Below, in pieces: positions 16,347 to 24,465 of a DNA stretch of 64,000 bases (within the stretch, counting starts at the first letter, position 1; every line of letters begins with the position of its first letter). Location of the stretch: contig QFWI01000016.1 of the NCBI GenBank assembly GCA_003149345.1, positions 348,880 to 412,879 of the forward strand. The letters are read 5' to 3'. The notes under the pieces are model-generated. The model worked only from the letters and a program-made list of their open reading frames with translations, did not search any database and was not told the origin of the DNA. The translations under genes and the position numbers were made by a program. Origin of the DNA: Vampirovibrio chlorellavorus. GTDB taxonomy: Bacteria; Cyanobacteriota; Vampirovibrionia; Vampirovibrionales; Vampirovibrionaceae.

Positions 16347-18227
16347 TTAAATTTCCCTTAGTATGGTGTTCAATGCGTCCAGCTTACTGGTGAGTTCACT
16401 GAACACGCTTACGCTCTCGGCGGTTTCTTCAGAGGCTCTGGCCAGCAGTTGGATGTTTTGGGCGATGTTCTCGATAGAAACCGCTGTGCCGTTAATGGTG
16501 TGGCTGATTTCTGAGGAGGTGGCGGTTTGCTCCTCAATGGCACTGGCAATGGTGCGGATAATCTCGTTCACCTCTTCCACGGTTTCAGCGATGGAAACAA
16601 TGGTATGGATGGCGGTTTGGGTGTTCTGTTGAATGGTTTCAATTTTGAGGCGGATGTTTTCGGTGGCCTCCGCGGATTGTTTGGCCAGCGCTTTGACTTC
16701 GTTGGCCACGACGGCAAAGCCTTTCCCTGCCTCTCCAGCGCTGGCGGCTTCAATGGTGGCGTTTAGGGCCAGCAGGTTGGTCTGGGAGGCGATGTCCTTG
16801 ATTAGATCAATCACGGAGTTGATTTCCTGAGAGGAGCGGCCCAGCTCGTCCATAATTTTTTTGGACTCTTCCGCTTTTTGTTCAGCGTTGTGGGTGACCT
16901 GAGAGGCTTGCTGGGTGTTGCGGCTGATTTCTTCCACACTGCTACTCATCTCGGTAATGGCGCTGGCCAGGGTTTGGATATTGCGGTTTGACTCTTCGGT
17001 CATTTGGGCAACATGCTGAGAATTTTGGGCATTGGCATCCATGGCCGTGCTGATTTGCAGGTTGGCCTCTTTCAGGAGTGCTGAGAACTTACCCAGTTCC
17101 TCAGAGCTTTGCCTGATTTGCGCTGATTTTTGTTGTTCTTTTTCCAGTTTCTGAAGCCGCTCAATATTGGCAGAAACCAGTTTCCCCAAAGTTTTTAGAG
17201 CGTTCAGGCGCTGCTCGCTCGGTTTTAAAATTTCAGTGGTAAAAAAGTCCATGGTGCCAACGATTTCATCATCCACAAACAGCGGAAAACAGATCCCTGA
17301 TTTCACACCTGCTCTTTGTGCCGACTCTCTGCGGGAACAGTCGGTGACTGTGCCTAAATCCTGCACAAAAATCAAATCCCTGGATTCCCAGGCTCTACCA
17401 TTCAGGCCTACCCCCTTTTTGAACCTGGCGGTTTGAGTGACTTTTTGGAATTCCGCGTTGACCGTGCCGGACTCTTGTTGGAACTGCAGGTGTTTCTCTT
17501 CTGGATTGATGCTCCAGTAAGATCCGTACGTCCAACCCAAACTGCTTCTCACAGCATCTAGCGCAATCTGGATCGCCTCTTTCCCGGAGGCGCTGGAAAC
17601 CAGTAACTGCGCGACTTGGCTGATCAGTAAAGTATCCTGGGCATTCTGGAACTGTATTTCTTGCTGCCGGATTCTATCCAGTGTGCTGGAAACCAATTTC
17701 CCGACACTTCGCAGGACTTCCAGTTGTTCTTTGGAAGGGTAGATCGCACGTAAGGCAAAAAAATCCATGGTGCCAACTACTTTCCCATTTAAAAAAACAG
17801 GGAAGCAAATGCCGGACTTAACCCCGGCCTTTTGCGCTGATTCACGCCGTAAGCAGTCTGGTAGTTTCGACAGGTCATCTACGAATACCAGATCTCGATC
17901 ACGCCAGGCTCTGCCGCTTAAGCCTACGCCTTCGGCAAAGGTGGTGGATTGGGTAACTCTCTGGAATTCTTCGTTGACTGTACCGGACTGTGCAAAAAAA
18001 CGCAGGGTGTTGGATTGGTTATCCAAAGCCCAAAAGGACCCGTAGTCCCATTTAAAGGACTGACGAACGGAGTCCAGCGAAGCTTGAATCGCCTCTTTTT
18101 CCGTTGATACGTTACTGAGTGCCTGAATGACATTGATGACGGCAAACGCGTTCTGGTTGTCATTGGTTGCGGCGAGGTATTCTAAAGTTGCACGATGCTT
18201 TTTGCTCTGGGATAAGAACTTCAACAT
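16347..18227 (-). CDS. Soluble chemoreceptor, GAF-GAF-MCP signalling domain (copy 1)
   Basis: The start is fixed by GAGGA seven bases before the ATG at 18227; the product has 626 residues, the same length as the neighbour at 18676. There is no membrane helix. Two GAF-like domains (about residues 25-165 and 190-335) each end with the near-identical motif [19 protein letters not shown], with TMDFF a few residues on. The C-terminal half is an MCP coiled coil with the conserved tip [35 protein letters not shown]. It should signal cytoplasmic stimuli to CheA/CheW; the GAF ligand is unknown. A 315-base stretch (16565-16879) is identical to copy 2. It is the last gene of the leftward chemotaxis region, 448 bases after copy 2, so it may have its own promoter. 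Confidence 0.88.
   Translation of the reverse strand: MLKFLSQSKKHRATLEYLAATNDNQNAFAVINVIQALSNVSTEKEAIQASLDSVRQSFKWDYGSFWALDNQSNTLRFFAQSGTVNEEFQRVTQSTTFAEGVGLSGRAWRDRDLVFVDDLSKLPDCLRRESAQKAGVKSGICFPVFLNGKVVGTMDFFALRAIYPSKEQLEVLRSVGKLVSSTLDRIRQQEIQFQNAQDTLLISQVAQLLVSSASGKEAIQIALDAVRSSLGWTYGSYWSINPEEKHLQFQQESGTVNAEFQKVTQTARFKKGVGLNGRAWESRDLIFVQDLGTVTDCSRRESAQRAGVKSGICFPLFVDDEIVGTMDFFTTEILKPSEQRLNALKTLGKLVSANIERLQKLEKEQQKSAQIRQSSEELGKFSALLKEANLQISTAMDANAQNSQHVAQMTEESNRNIQTLASAITEMSSSVEEISRNTQQASQVTHNAEQKAEESKKIMDELGRSSQEINSVIDLIKDIASQTNLLALNATIEAASAGEAGKGFAVVANEVKALAKQSAEATENIRLKIETIQQNTQTAIHTIVSIAETVEEVNEIIRTIASAIEEQTATSSEISHTINGTAVSIENIAQNIQLLARASEETAESVSVFSELTSKLDALNTILREI
16565..16879. repeat. 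315-base identical block shared with 18894-19208
   Basis: Base-by-base comparison of the text shows 16565-16879 identical to 18894-19208 (offset 2329). The block encodes part of the MCP signalling hairpin in both chemoreceptor genes, while flanking coding sequence has diverged. Identity including silent positions points to recent gene conversion or very recent duplication of this block. Confidence 0.85.
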
Positions 18228-18675
18228 AAAAAATCCTCGCTTTGAAAAATAGATACGATAAAAAAATAGATACGATAAATAGGTACGATGAGATAAACCA
18301 CACTGAAGCGTCGTAAGGAACGTCGGGAACAATGATGAGAGCTTCGTGTGGTTCTGTTAGGGATAGTGCCGGAGACTGTCCGCTGAAAAAGCAGCTGCTT
18401 TACTCGTAAAACAGTTTTTTCAAGGGTTCTTGTTGAATACGTTTTGCCCCATTCCTTCGTGCTGTGTGCTTTTGAGTTTCCATTGCAAAAGTAGTGTGAT
18501 TTTATATCTTAAACATAGCATATAATACTGGCGGACAGCATCCTGTCAGCTTCTTATTTCGGTGAAATGATGGATTTTAAAGCTGCTCAGGTTCACCAGC
18601 ACACGGGGTCTGGCGAACCTGATGTATTCGATACACTCCCAACGGATAGAGATGATAAGTCGGCAATGATTTTGA
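18228..18675. other. Intergenic region upstream of chemoreceptor copy 1
   Basis: This 448-base gap lies between two same-strand chemoreceptor genes. Next to the downstream gene it contains three 13-base repeats (18248-18290). Farther up, 18495-18540 is A+T-rich with TATAAAATC and TATTATATG on the minus strand, a likely promoter for copy 1. No other gene is seen; the short rightward frame at 18567 has no ribosome-binding site. Confidence 0.35.
18248..18290. repeat. Three 13-base direct repeats in the leader of chemoreceptor copy 1
   Basis: AATAGATACGATA occurs at 18248-18260 and 18265-18277, and AATAGGTACGATG directly follows at 18278-18290. They sit 20-63 bases upstream of the chemoreceptor start at 18227, in the expected mRNA leader. 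They could be protein-binding sites or a slippage-prone tandem repeat. Confidence 0.6.
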
Positions 18676-20556
18676 TTAATGGTGGCTCATTAAAGTTTTC
18701 AATGAGTCCAGCTTGGTGGTTAATTCAGAGAAAATACTGGTGCTTTCCGCAGTTTCCTCCGACACTTTAGCCAGGTGCTGAATATTTTGGGTAATCTTGT
18801 CGATAGAAACCGCAGTGCCGTTAATGGTATGGCTGATTTCTGAGGAGGTGGCCGACTGTTCTTCTACCGCACTGGCAATGGTGCGGATAATCCCGTTCAC
18901 CTCTTCCACGGTTTCAGCGATGGAAACAATGGTATGGATGGCGGTTTGGGTGTTCTGTTGAATGGTTTCAATTTTGAGGCGGATGTTTTCGGTGGCCTCC
19001 GCGGATTGTTTGGCCAGCGCTTTGACTTCGTTGGCCACGACGGCAAAGCCTTTCCCTGCCTCTCCAGCGCTGGCGGCTTCAATGGTGGCGTTTAGGGCCA
19101 GCAGGTTGGTCTGGGAGGCGATGTCCTTGATTAGATCAATCACGGAGTTGATTTCCTGAGAGGAGCGGCCCAGCTCGTCCATAATTTTTTTGGACTCTTC
19201 CGCTTTTTTTTCAGCGTTGTGGGTGATGTGAGAGGCTTGTTGGGTATTGCGGCTGATTTCCTCTACACTGCTGCTCATCTCGGTAATGGCGCTGGCCAGG
19301 GTTTGGATATTCTGGTTAGAATTCTCAGCCATTTCAGCCACTTGTTGAGATTTTTGAACATTGGTATCCAGGGCTATGCCAATTTGCAAGTTGGCGTCTT
19401 TTAATTGCTCGGAGAAACTGCTCAACTCCAGGGAGCTTTGCTTAATCTGATTCGATTTTCTGGCTTCCGCTTCCTGTTTTTGAATCCGCTCAATGTGGGA
19501 AGATACCAGTTTTCCTACGGTTTTTAAAGCCTCCAGGCGCTGCGTGCTTGGGTTTAAGGTTTCTGTGGTGAAAAAGTCCATGGTGCCCATAATTTCACCG
19601 TTTACAAAGACGGGAAAGCAAATGCCGGATTTGACGCCTGCGCGCTGGGCCGGGTCACGGCGAACGCAGTCAGTCACTGTCCCCAGATCCTGAACAAATT
19701 CAAGTTCTCTGTTTTCCCAGGCTTTGCCATTGATGCCGACCCCTTTTTTGAATTCAGCGCTTTGGGTGATTTTTAGAAACTCCGGGTTGACAGTCCCGGA
19801 GTCCTGCTGAAAACGAAGCGAATGATTTGTTTGATCGATCCACCAAAACGAGCCATAAGCCCACTCAAAGGTGAACCGGACGGTATCCAGTGCGATTTGA
19901 ATCGCTTCTTTTTCCGTTTTCGCCTCAATCAGGCTTTGAATGATCTGATTGATGGCCTCCGTATCTTTTGTGTTCTCCTTCATGGTTTCTTGCTTTCTCA
20001 GACGTTCAATTGTTGAAGCGACCAATTGACCGATACCCCGAAGCACTTCCAGTTGTTCTTCCGTGGGGGATAAAACCTCAGTCGAGAAAAAGTCCATGGT
20101 GCCAATGACTTTTTCGTCAGTAATAATCGGGAAGCAGATACCGGATTTGACGCCTGCTTTTTGAGCCGATTCGCGTCGGCAGCAGTCCACCATCTCACCC
20201 AGGTCTTTGACAAAAAAGAGGTCTCGCATTTTCCAGGCTCGACCATTGATTCCTACGCCCTCGCTGAAGCTGGCGCTACGGGTAACTTGCTCAAACTCAC
20301 TGTTTACACTCCCCGACTCGGTGTAAAAGCGCAGGGTATTGGAGTGGGTATCCAATGCCCAGTACGAGCCATAATCCCATTTAAATGACTTGCGAACGGA
20401 ATCAAGCGCTGCTTGTAGTGCGGAAAGTTCATTTGTGGTGGCATTCAGCACTTTGATGACATTAATGACGGCCAGGGCGTTAACTTTGTCATTCTGCAAG
20501 CCTGAGGACTGACGATTGGAATCGTTTTTGGCATGATGGCTCAGTAGTTTCAACAT
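18676..20556 (-). CDS. Soluble chemoreceptor, GAF-GAF-MCP signalling domain (copy 2)
   Basis: This 626-residue paralogue of the downstream receptor has the same architecture: GAF 1 about residues 25-170, GAF 2 about 195-340, MCP signalling helices about 370-620, no membrane segment. AAGGG lies five bases before the ATG. GAF 1 carries [20 protein letters not shown] and GAF 2 carries [20 protein letters not shown], so the Asp-Cys-x-Arg-Arg feature is conserved and may shape the ligand pocket. The MCP tip is identical to copy 1 through a shared 315-base DNA block. It lies 96 bases downstream of the last cheY of the operon and is likely read from the same transcript. Confidence 0.88.
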   Translation of the reverse strand: MLKLLSHHAKNDSNRQSSGLQNDKVNALAVINVIKVLNATTNELSALQAALDSVRKSFKWDYGSYWALDTHSNTLRFYTESGSVNSEFEQVTRSASFSEGVGINGRAWKMRDLFFVKDLGEMVDCCRRESAQKAGVKSGICFPIITDEKVIGTMDFFSTEVLSPTEEQLEVLRGIGQLVASTIERLRKQETMKENTKDTEAINQIIQSLIEAKTEKEAIQIALDTVRFTFEWAYGSFWWIDQTNHSLRFQQDSGTVNPEFLKITQSAEFKKGVGINGKAWENRELEFVQDLGTVTDCVRRDPAQRAGVKSGICFPVFVNGEIMGTMDFFTTETLNPSTQRLEALKTVGKLVSSHIERIQKQEAEARKSNQIKQSSLELSSFSEQLKDANLQIGIALDTNVQKSQQVAEMAENSNQNIQTLASAITEMSSSVEEISRNTQQASHITHNAEKKAEESKKIMDELGRSSQEINSVIDLIKDIASQTNLLALNATIEAASAGEAGKGFAVVANEVKALAKQSAEATENIRLKIETIQQNTQTAIHTIVSIAETVEEVNGIIRTIASAVEEQSATSSEISHTINGTAVSIDKITQNIQHLAKVSEETAESTSIFSELTTKLDSLKTLMSHH

Positions 20557-20652
20557 GGTGCCCTTTCTTTTTTAGTTCAAAAAGATACAAAAGCGGTAGC
20601 TAGAACTTGCGTTGAATATTGAGACAAGGCTGAGCAATTTAAGTTGAATGAT

Positions 20653-21027
20653 TTAAAGTGTAACCAGTTGTTCAAACTTCTCTCGAAGGTCTTCCGCATT
20701 GAAAGGCTTTACCAGGTAATTGTTGGCACCCGCCTGTATAGCAGTGATTACGTTGGTTCGCTCGCCTTCGGTGGTGACCATTAAAATGGGTGTTTTGTTG
20801 CCCGAGGCACGAATATTGCGAACTGCGTCTATGCCCAGCATATTCGGCATATTCCAATCCATCAGGATAACGCTGTATTGTTTGTTTGACGCCTTTTCCA
20901 CCGCTTCGCAACCGTCTGCGGCTTCTTCGATGTTGTCATTGGGGATATTCATGCTGTTGAGAATACCCATGATGACCCGTCTCATAATGGCGGAATCGTC
21001 AACAACCAGAACGTTGATAGAACTCAT
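20653..21027 (-). CDS. cheY: CheY-type response regulator (operon-distal copy)
   Basis: This 124-residue single receiver domain has D10-D11 in LVVDDSA, phospho-acceptor D57 in ILMDWNMP, the conserved Thr in MVTTEGER and Lys in YLVKPF. It has no output domain, so it should act by binding, as CheY does at the flagellar switch. GGGAG lies eight bases before the ATG at 21027; the longer frame runs into the upstream gene and is spurious. It is one of two CheY proteins in the operon, so one could be the motor regulator and the other a phosphate sink or receptor-side regulator. Confidence 0.9.
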   Translation of the reverse strand: MSSINVLVVDDSAIMRRVIMGILNSMNIPNDNIEEAADGCEAVEKASNKQYSVILMDWNMPNMLGIDAVRNIRASGNKTPILMVTTEGERTNVITAIQAGANNYLVKPFNAEDLREKFEQLVTL

Positions 21028-21076
21028 TTCATAGACTCCCTTACGGCTTTGGATGGGGTAAACTTTGGCCTGTTGG

Positions 21077-21583
21077 CTAGTTTGTAAACTTGAAAGAGAC
21101 TTGCAAGCTAAAGGTTTGATCTTCGGTTTCAAACACAATACACAAGTAGGGACAGTTTTTGGGACTGGCTGAAATCTCATGACCAGAACCCAAAATGATA
21201 CTGGGTAAGGATAAGCGATAATTAGAATGGGTTTCCGCCGATAAAGAAGTCTTGGTATTACCCGAAATCATGTTAACCAGCTCACCAATCCCATCTGAGC
21301 GATCTTCCGCTGAAATAGTCTCAGCGTTAGTACCAATCAGCCGTGAGACAATCAGATTCGCAAGTTTGATAGGAAAGGACAAGGCGACCATGCCCTCCCC
21401 GCCTTCACCGGTAATGCCGATCAGTGCCGAGATGTCACCGCCCGCCACGTAAGATGCCTGAGGTCGGACATCCTTTACGGAAACAGTGGTATTGGCCATG
21501 GTTCCTAACACATCCTGGGTGGATTTGATGAGTGCGTTTACCAGTTTGGCGTCCAGCACTTTTTTTTCAGAAACTTCGCTCAT
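21077..21583 (-). CDS. cheX: CheX-type CheY-phosphate phosphatase
   Basis: This is a 168-residue protein of the CheC/CheX/FliY class. The segment DGIGELVNMISGNTKTSLS holds the E-x-x-N active-site motif in a helix (E then N three residues on), as in CheX, which carries one such helix. The alternating beta pattern (GEGMVALSFPIKLANLIVSR and FSLQVSFKF at the end) fits. It would dephosphorylate CheY-P and thereby replace CheZ, which is absent here. The start is strong: AGGAG lies about six bases before the ATG. It sits between the two cheY genes. Confidence 0.82.
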   Translation of the reverse strand: MSEVSEKKVLDAKLVNALIKSTQDVLGTMANTTVSVKDVRPQASYVAGGDISALIGITGEGGEGMVALSFPIKLANLIVSRLIGTNAETISAEDRSDGIGELVNMISGNTKTSLSAETHSNYRLSLPSIILGSGHEISASPKNCPYLCIVFETEDQTFSLQVSFKFTN

Positions 21584-21613
21584 TATATCTCCTAGTGATT
21601 TTGATTTTTAACG

Positions 21614-21988
21614 TTAAAGAGAGCCACCCAGACATTCCAGCATGGTATTCACTAAGTCTTCCGGGCTGAACGGTTTGACCAGGTAATGCTTGGCGCCCGC
21701 CTGAATGGCGCGGACGATGTTGGTTCTTTCCGCTTCCGTCGTCACCATCATCACGGGGATAGACTTGAAGCGTTCATCGGATTTAAGGTACTGGAGCGTG
21801 GTGAAGCCGTCCATCACTGGCATATTCCAATCCAGTAAAATTAAACTAACCTCTTTGTATTCATCATCCAGCAAATTTAGCGCCTCTTGGCCGTCACCCG
21901 CTTCCAGAAAGTCCAGCCCTAGCGTTTCGGCGCTGCCTCGAATAATTTTTCTGATGATCGCAGAATCATCGACAGACAGAACTTTCAT
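21614..21988 (-). CDS. cheY: CheY-type response regulator (operon-proximal copy)
   Basis: This is a 124-residue receiver domain: D7-D8 in LSVDDSA, phospho-acceptor D53 in ILLDWNMP, Thr in MVTTEAER and Lys in YLVKPFSPEDL. It is clearly paralogous to the other CheY but not identical. It follows cheR by three bases and precedes cheX by 30 bases, so translation is probably coupled. It would be phosphorylated by the CheA of this operon. Confidence 0.9.
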   Translation of the reverse strand: MKVLSVDDSAIIRKIIRGSAETLGLDFLEAGDGQEALNLLDDEYKEVSLILLDWNMPVMDGFTTLQYLKSDERFKSIPVMMVTTEAERTNIVRAIQAGAKHYLVKPFSPEDLVNTMLECLGGSL

Positions 21989-21991
21989 CCG

Positions 21992-22843
21992 CTATCTGCT
22001 CCCTTTAAGTTTATAGTAAGCGCCACCACAGGCTTCGAGCCTCTCAAAATCATCACTGTATCCAATCAATGATTCAGAGGCCCCGATAAATAGATATCCA
22101 CCCGGATTCAAACACTGAGCTATTTTTTTAAACAGTTCTTTTTTGAACTCCGTGGAAAAATAAATGGCCACGTTTCGTAACATCACGACATCAAAGCGAC
22201 CCAGCTCGTTGAACGAATTCATCAGGTTAAGCTGCTGAAACTGTACAATTTTCCTGACTGTTTCATCCAGTACATACACCCGACCATCCTGTTTGAAATA
22301 GCGATCTCGCAATTCTTCCGGCATGCCTCTGGAAATGGACAGGGCATCATATCGACCAGCCTTGGCAATAAAAAGGATGGATTTGGAGAGGTCAGTGGCC
22401 GTAATGGATAAAGCGCCGTTTGTTAATTCCCTGCCTTTTCCCAGTCGTGCCAATTCGTGAGCTATCAATGAGATGGAGTAAGGCTCCTGTCCAGATGAAC
22501 AGGCGGCTGACCAGAAGCGAATTTGTTTTTTCTCGCCATTTTTTACTTTTTGCAAGAGTTCAGGGAAGATAACTTCCTTTAGAATTTCATAGGGCCAATG
22601 ATCGCGAAACCAAAGCGTTTCATTGGTGGTCATTGCTTCAATGATCTTGTTTTTAATGCTGGGGTCACTCTGGCTGATCTTGTAAAGATCGTTGAAGTTG
22701 TTACAGGCATTTTCAATAGCCAGTCGACTGAGGCGGGTTTCCAGCAGGTAGGCCTTGTCACTACTGATTGTGATGCCGCATTCCTGTTCTATAAACTTTT
22801 GAAACAGCGTCATTTCTGTTTCAGAAATCGTCAGAGACGTCAT
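21992..22843 (-). CDS. cheR: Chemotaxis protein methyltransferase CheR
   Basis: CheR methylates glutamates on chemoreceptors using SAM, for adaptation. The 283-residue product has the helical CheR N domain (LFQKFIEQECGITI, RLSRLAIENACNNFNDLY), then MTTNETLWFRDHWPYE, SAM motif FWSAACSSGQEPYSISL, and the conserved VVMLRNVAIYFS. It ends with GGYLFIGASESL. Its start overlaps the cheB stop by four bases (ATGA), typical of translational coupling. No TPR or receptor-tethering extension is present. Confidence 0.95.
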   Translation of the reverse strand: MTSLTISETEMTLFQKFIEQECGITISSDKAYLLETRLSRLAIENACNNFNDLYKISQSDPSIKNKIIEAMTTNETLWFRDHWPYEILKEVIFPELLQKVKNGEKKQIRFWSAACSSGQEPYSISLIAHELARLGKGRELTNGALSITATDLSKSILFIAKAGRYDALSISRGMPEELRDRYFKQDGRVYVLDETVRKIVQFQQLNLMNSFNELGRFDVVMLRNVAIYFSTEFKKELFKKIAQCLNPGGYLFIGASESLIGYSDDFERLEACGGAYYKLKGSR

Positions 22844-23958
22844 GAGTCTCGTCCTTTCTTAACCAGTTGTGTAATGCGCTGGGCCAGCAAGGGCAGGTCA
22901 ACCGATTCATCGGCAAGACGAAGCTCTTCTACGGCTTTGGGCATGCCATATACCACACATGTTTTTTCGCTTTGTACCAGAGAGTAACAACCTGCTTGCT
23001 TCAGACTTTTCACACCCAGCGCCCCATCGCTTCCCATCCCGGTCATAATCAGTGATAAGACATTTTTTCCATAGACGGGGCTGATCGATCGAAACAGTAC
23101 GTCGACTGCGGGGCGACAGCTATTTTCTGGGGGGCCTTCGTGAATCAATATTCGGACATCATTCCCCGATTTAAAGACCTCCATGTGTTTACCACCGGGC
23201 GCGATGTAAACATTGTTGGGTAAAACCAGGTCATGATGAGCCGCTTCCTTGACGTTTAATTTGGATTTGCGATTCAAGCTGCTGGCCAGGGATTCCGTAA
23301 AAATGGGAGGCATATGTTGAACCAGCAGAACCGGGATGTTTAAATCGTCTGGCAGCAGGGGTAAAACTTCCGACAATGCGTTGGGTCCTCCGGTGGAGAC
23401 GCCGATGACCAGGACGTCAAAGTGGCCGGGAGGGGCTTTGATCGTGAGTGGGGTTGGGGGCAGGGGCGCAACCGGTTTGTGAGCAGTGAGAGTACTGACC
23501 GAGGATGAGGTCGCTACCATTGACTTACCCGCATTGAGTTTGGCAAGCCGTTTGATTCTGAAGTGACGAAAAACCTGTGTCAGCTTTAGCTGCAATTCGT
23601 TCTTGCTATCTTCAACATTGAGTCCATCCGGTTTTGGAATAAATTCAAGCGCTCCCAATTCCAGGGCTTTGATGGTGATATCGGCGCTGGATTTGTTTAA
23701 GCCGCTCACCATGACTACCCCGATATCCGGGTGGCTTTTATTGAGTATGCTCAGTGTTTCCAGCCCATCCATTTCCGGCATTTCTATATCTAGCAGGACA
23801 ATATCCACCTTTAGATGCTCTAGTTTGGCCAGGGCGATTTTACCGTTGCTGGCGGTGGCAGCTAAAGCAGTATCAGGAATATTGGTGATAATGTTACTGA
23901 GAATACTGCGATAGGTGACCGTATCGTCTACAATCAAAACATTCAGTGTATCAGTCAT
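22840..23958 (-). CDS. cheB: Chemotaxis methylesterase/glutaminase CheB
   Basis: This 372-residue two-domain protein has an N-terminal receiver (D11-D12, phospho-acceptor D57 in IVLLDIEMPEMDG) and a C-terminal methylesterase with Ser in GVSTGGPNAL, His in LLVQHMPPIFT and Asp in MTGMGSDGALG, the known catalytic triad. It removes methyl groups from receptors and deamidates Gln; phosphorylation by CheA activates it. The linker around residues 150-175 is Ser/Pro-rich. It lies 33 bases after cheW and overlaps cheR by four bases. Confidence 0.96.
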   Translation of the reverse strand: MTDTLNVLIVDDTVTYRSILSNIITNIPDTALAATASNGKIALAKLEHLKVDIVLLDIEMPEMDGLETLSILNKSHPDIGVVMVSGLNKSSADITIKALELGALEFIPKPDGLNVEDSKNELQLKLTQVFRHFRIKRLAKLNAGKSMVATSSSVSTLTAHKPVAPLPPTPLTIKAPPGHFDVLVIGVSTGGPNALSEVLPLLPDDLNIPVLLVQHMPPIFTESLASSLNRKSKLNVKEAAHHDLVLPNNVYIAPGGKHMEVFKSGNDVRILIHEGPPENSCRPAVDVLFRSISPVYGKNVLSLIMTGMGSDGALGVKSLKQAGCYSLVQSEKTCVVYGMPKAVEELRLADESVDLPLLAQRITQLVKKGRDS

Positions 23959-23991
23959 AGGCTTCAGTGCTTTTGCCTTAGGAACCCAACT

Positions 23992-24465
23992 TTACTTCAG
24001 GAGTTTATCAACGGAGAGAACTGCGACCAGGGAGTTATTTTGTTTGATGACGCCTGTTAAAAACTGGCCATCAATTTTTCCCATGTTGGCAGGTGGTGGC
24101 TCGATGGATTGCTCGGGAACGATCACGACATCTCGAATATCGTCTACCAATAATCCCACTTTATCTGACGTCGCGGCGAAATCCCCCTGATCGGCCTCAA
24201 TGCCCAGTGCCTGTAATTCCTGTTCGGTTTTGAGAATAATATTGTGAGAGTCTTGGGCGACAGTCGCCTTTTCCAGGCCAAGCCGTTTGTTTAAGTCCAG
24301 GATGGTGACAATTTGTCCTCTCAGGTTAAGTAGCCCTCTTATGTATTCGTTGGCATGAGGAACAGGGGTGATTTCCAGCTGTTTGTTGATTTCTCGCACC
24401 ATGAGGATATCAATGCCAAAGAGCTGGCCACTTAGTAAGAATGTTGTAAATGATCGGTTTGCCAT
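23992..24465 (-). CDS. cheW: Chemotaxis coupling protein CheW
   Basis: This 157-residue single CheW domain opens with FLLSGQLFGIDILMVREI and contains TPVPHANEYIRGLLNLRGQIVTILDLNKRL, the standard CheW core, followed by VGLLVDDIRDVVIVP. It bridges receptors and CheA. An extra segment between the two halves (HNIILKTEQELQALGIEAD) is slightly longer than in typical CheW. Its start lies 34 bases inside the end of cheA, so it must be translated by coupling or re-initiation. Confidence 0.92.
   Translation of the reverse strand: MANRSFTTFLLSGQLFGIDILMVREINKQLEITPVPHANEYIRGLLNLRGQIVTILDLNKRLGLEKATVAQDSHNIILKTEQELQALGIEADQGDFAATSDKVGLLVDDIRDVVIVPEQSIEPPPANMGKIDGQFLTGVIKQNNSLVAVLSVDKLLK

Noticed and set aside
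16363..16830. Rightward frames opposite chemoreceptor copy 1, repeated opposite copy 2
   Set aside because: They look conserved between the two sites only because the DNA block of the chemoreceptors is identical; the sense frame explains the sequence.
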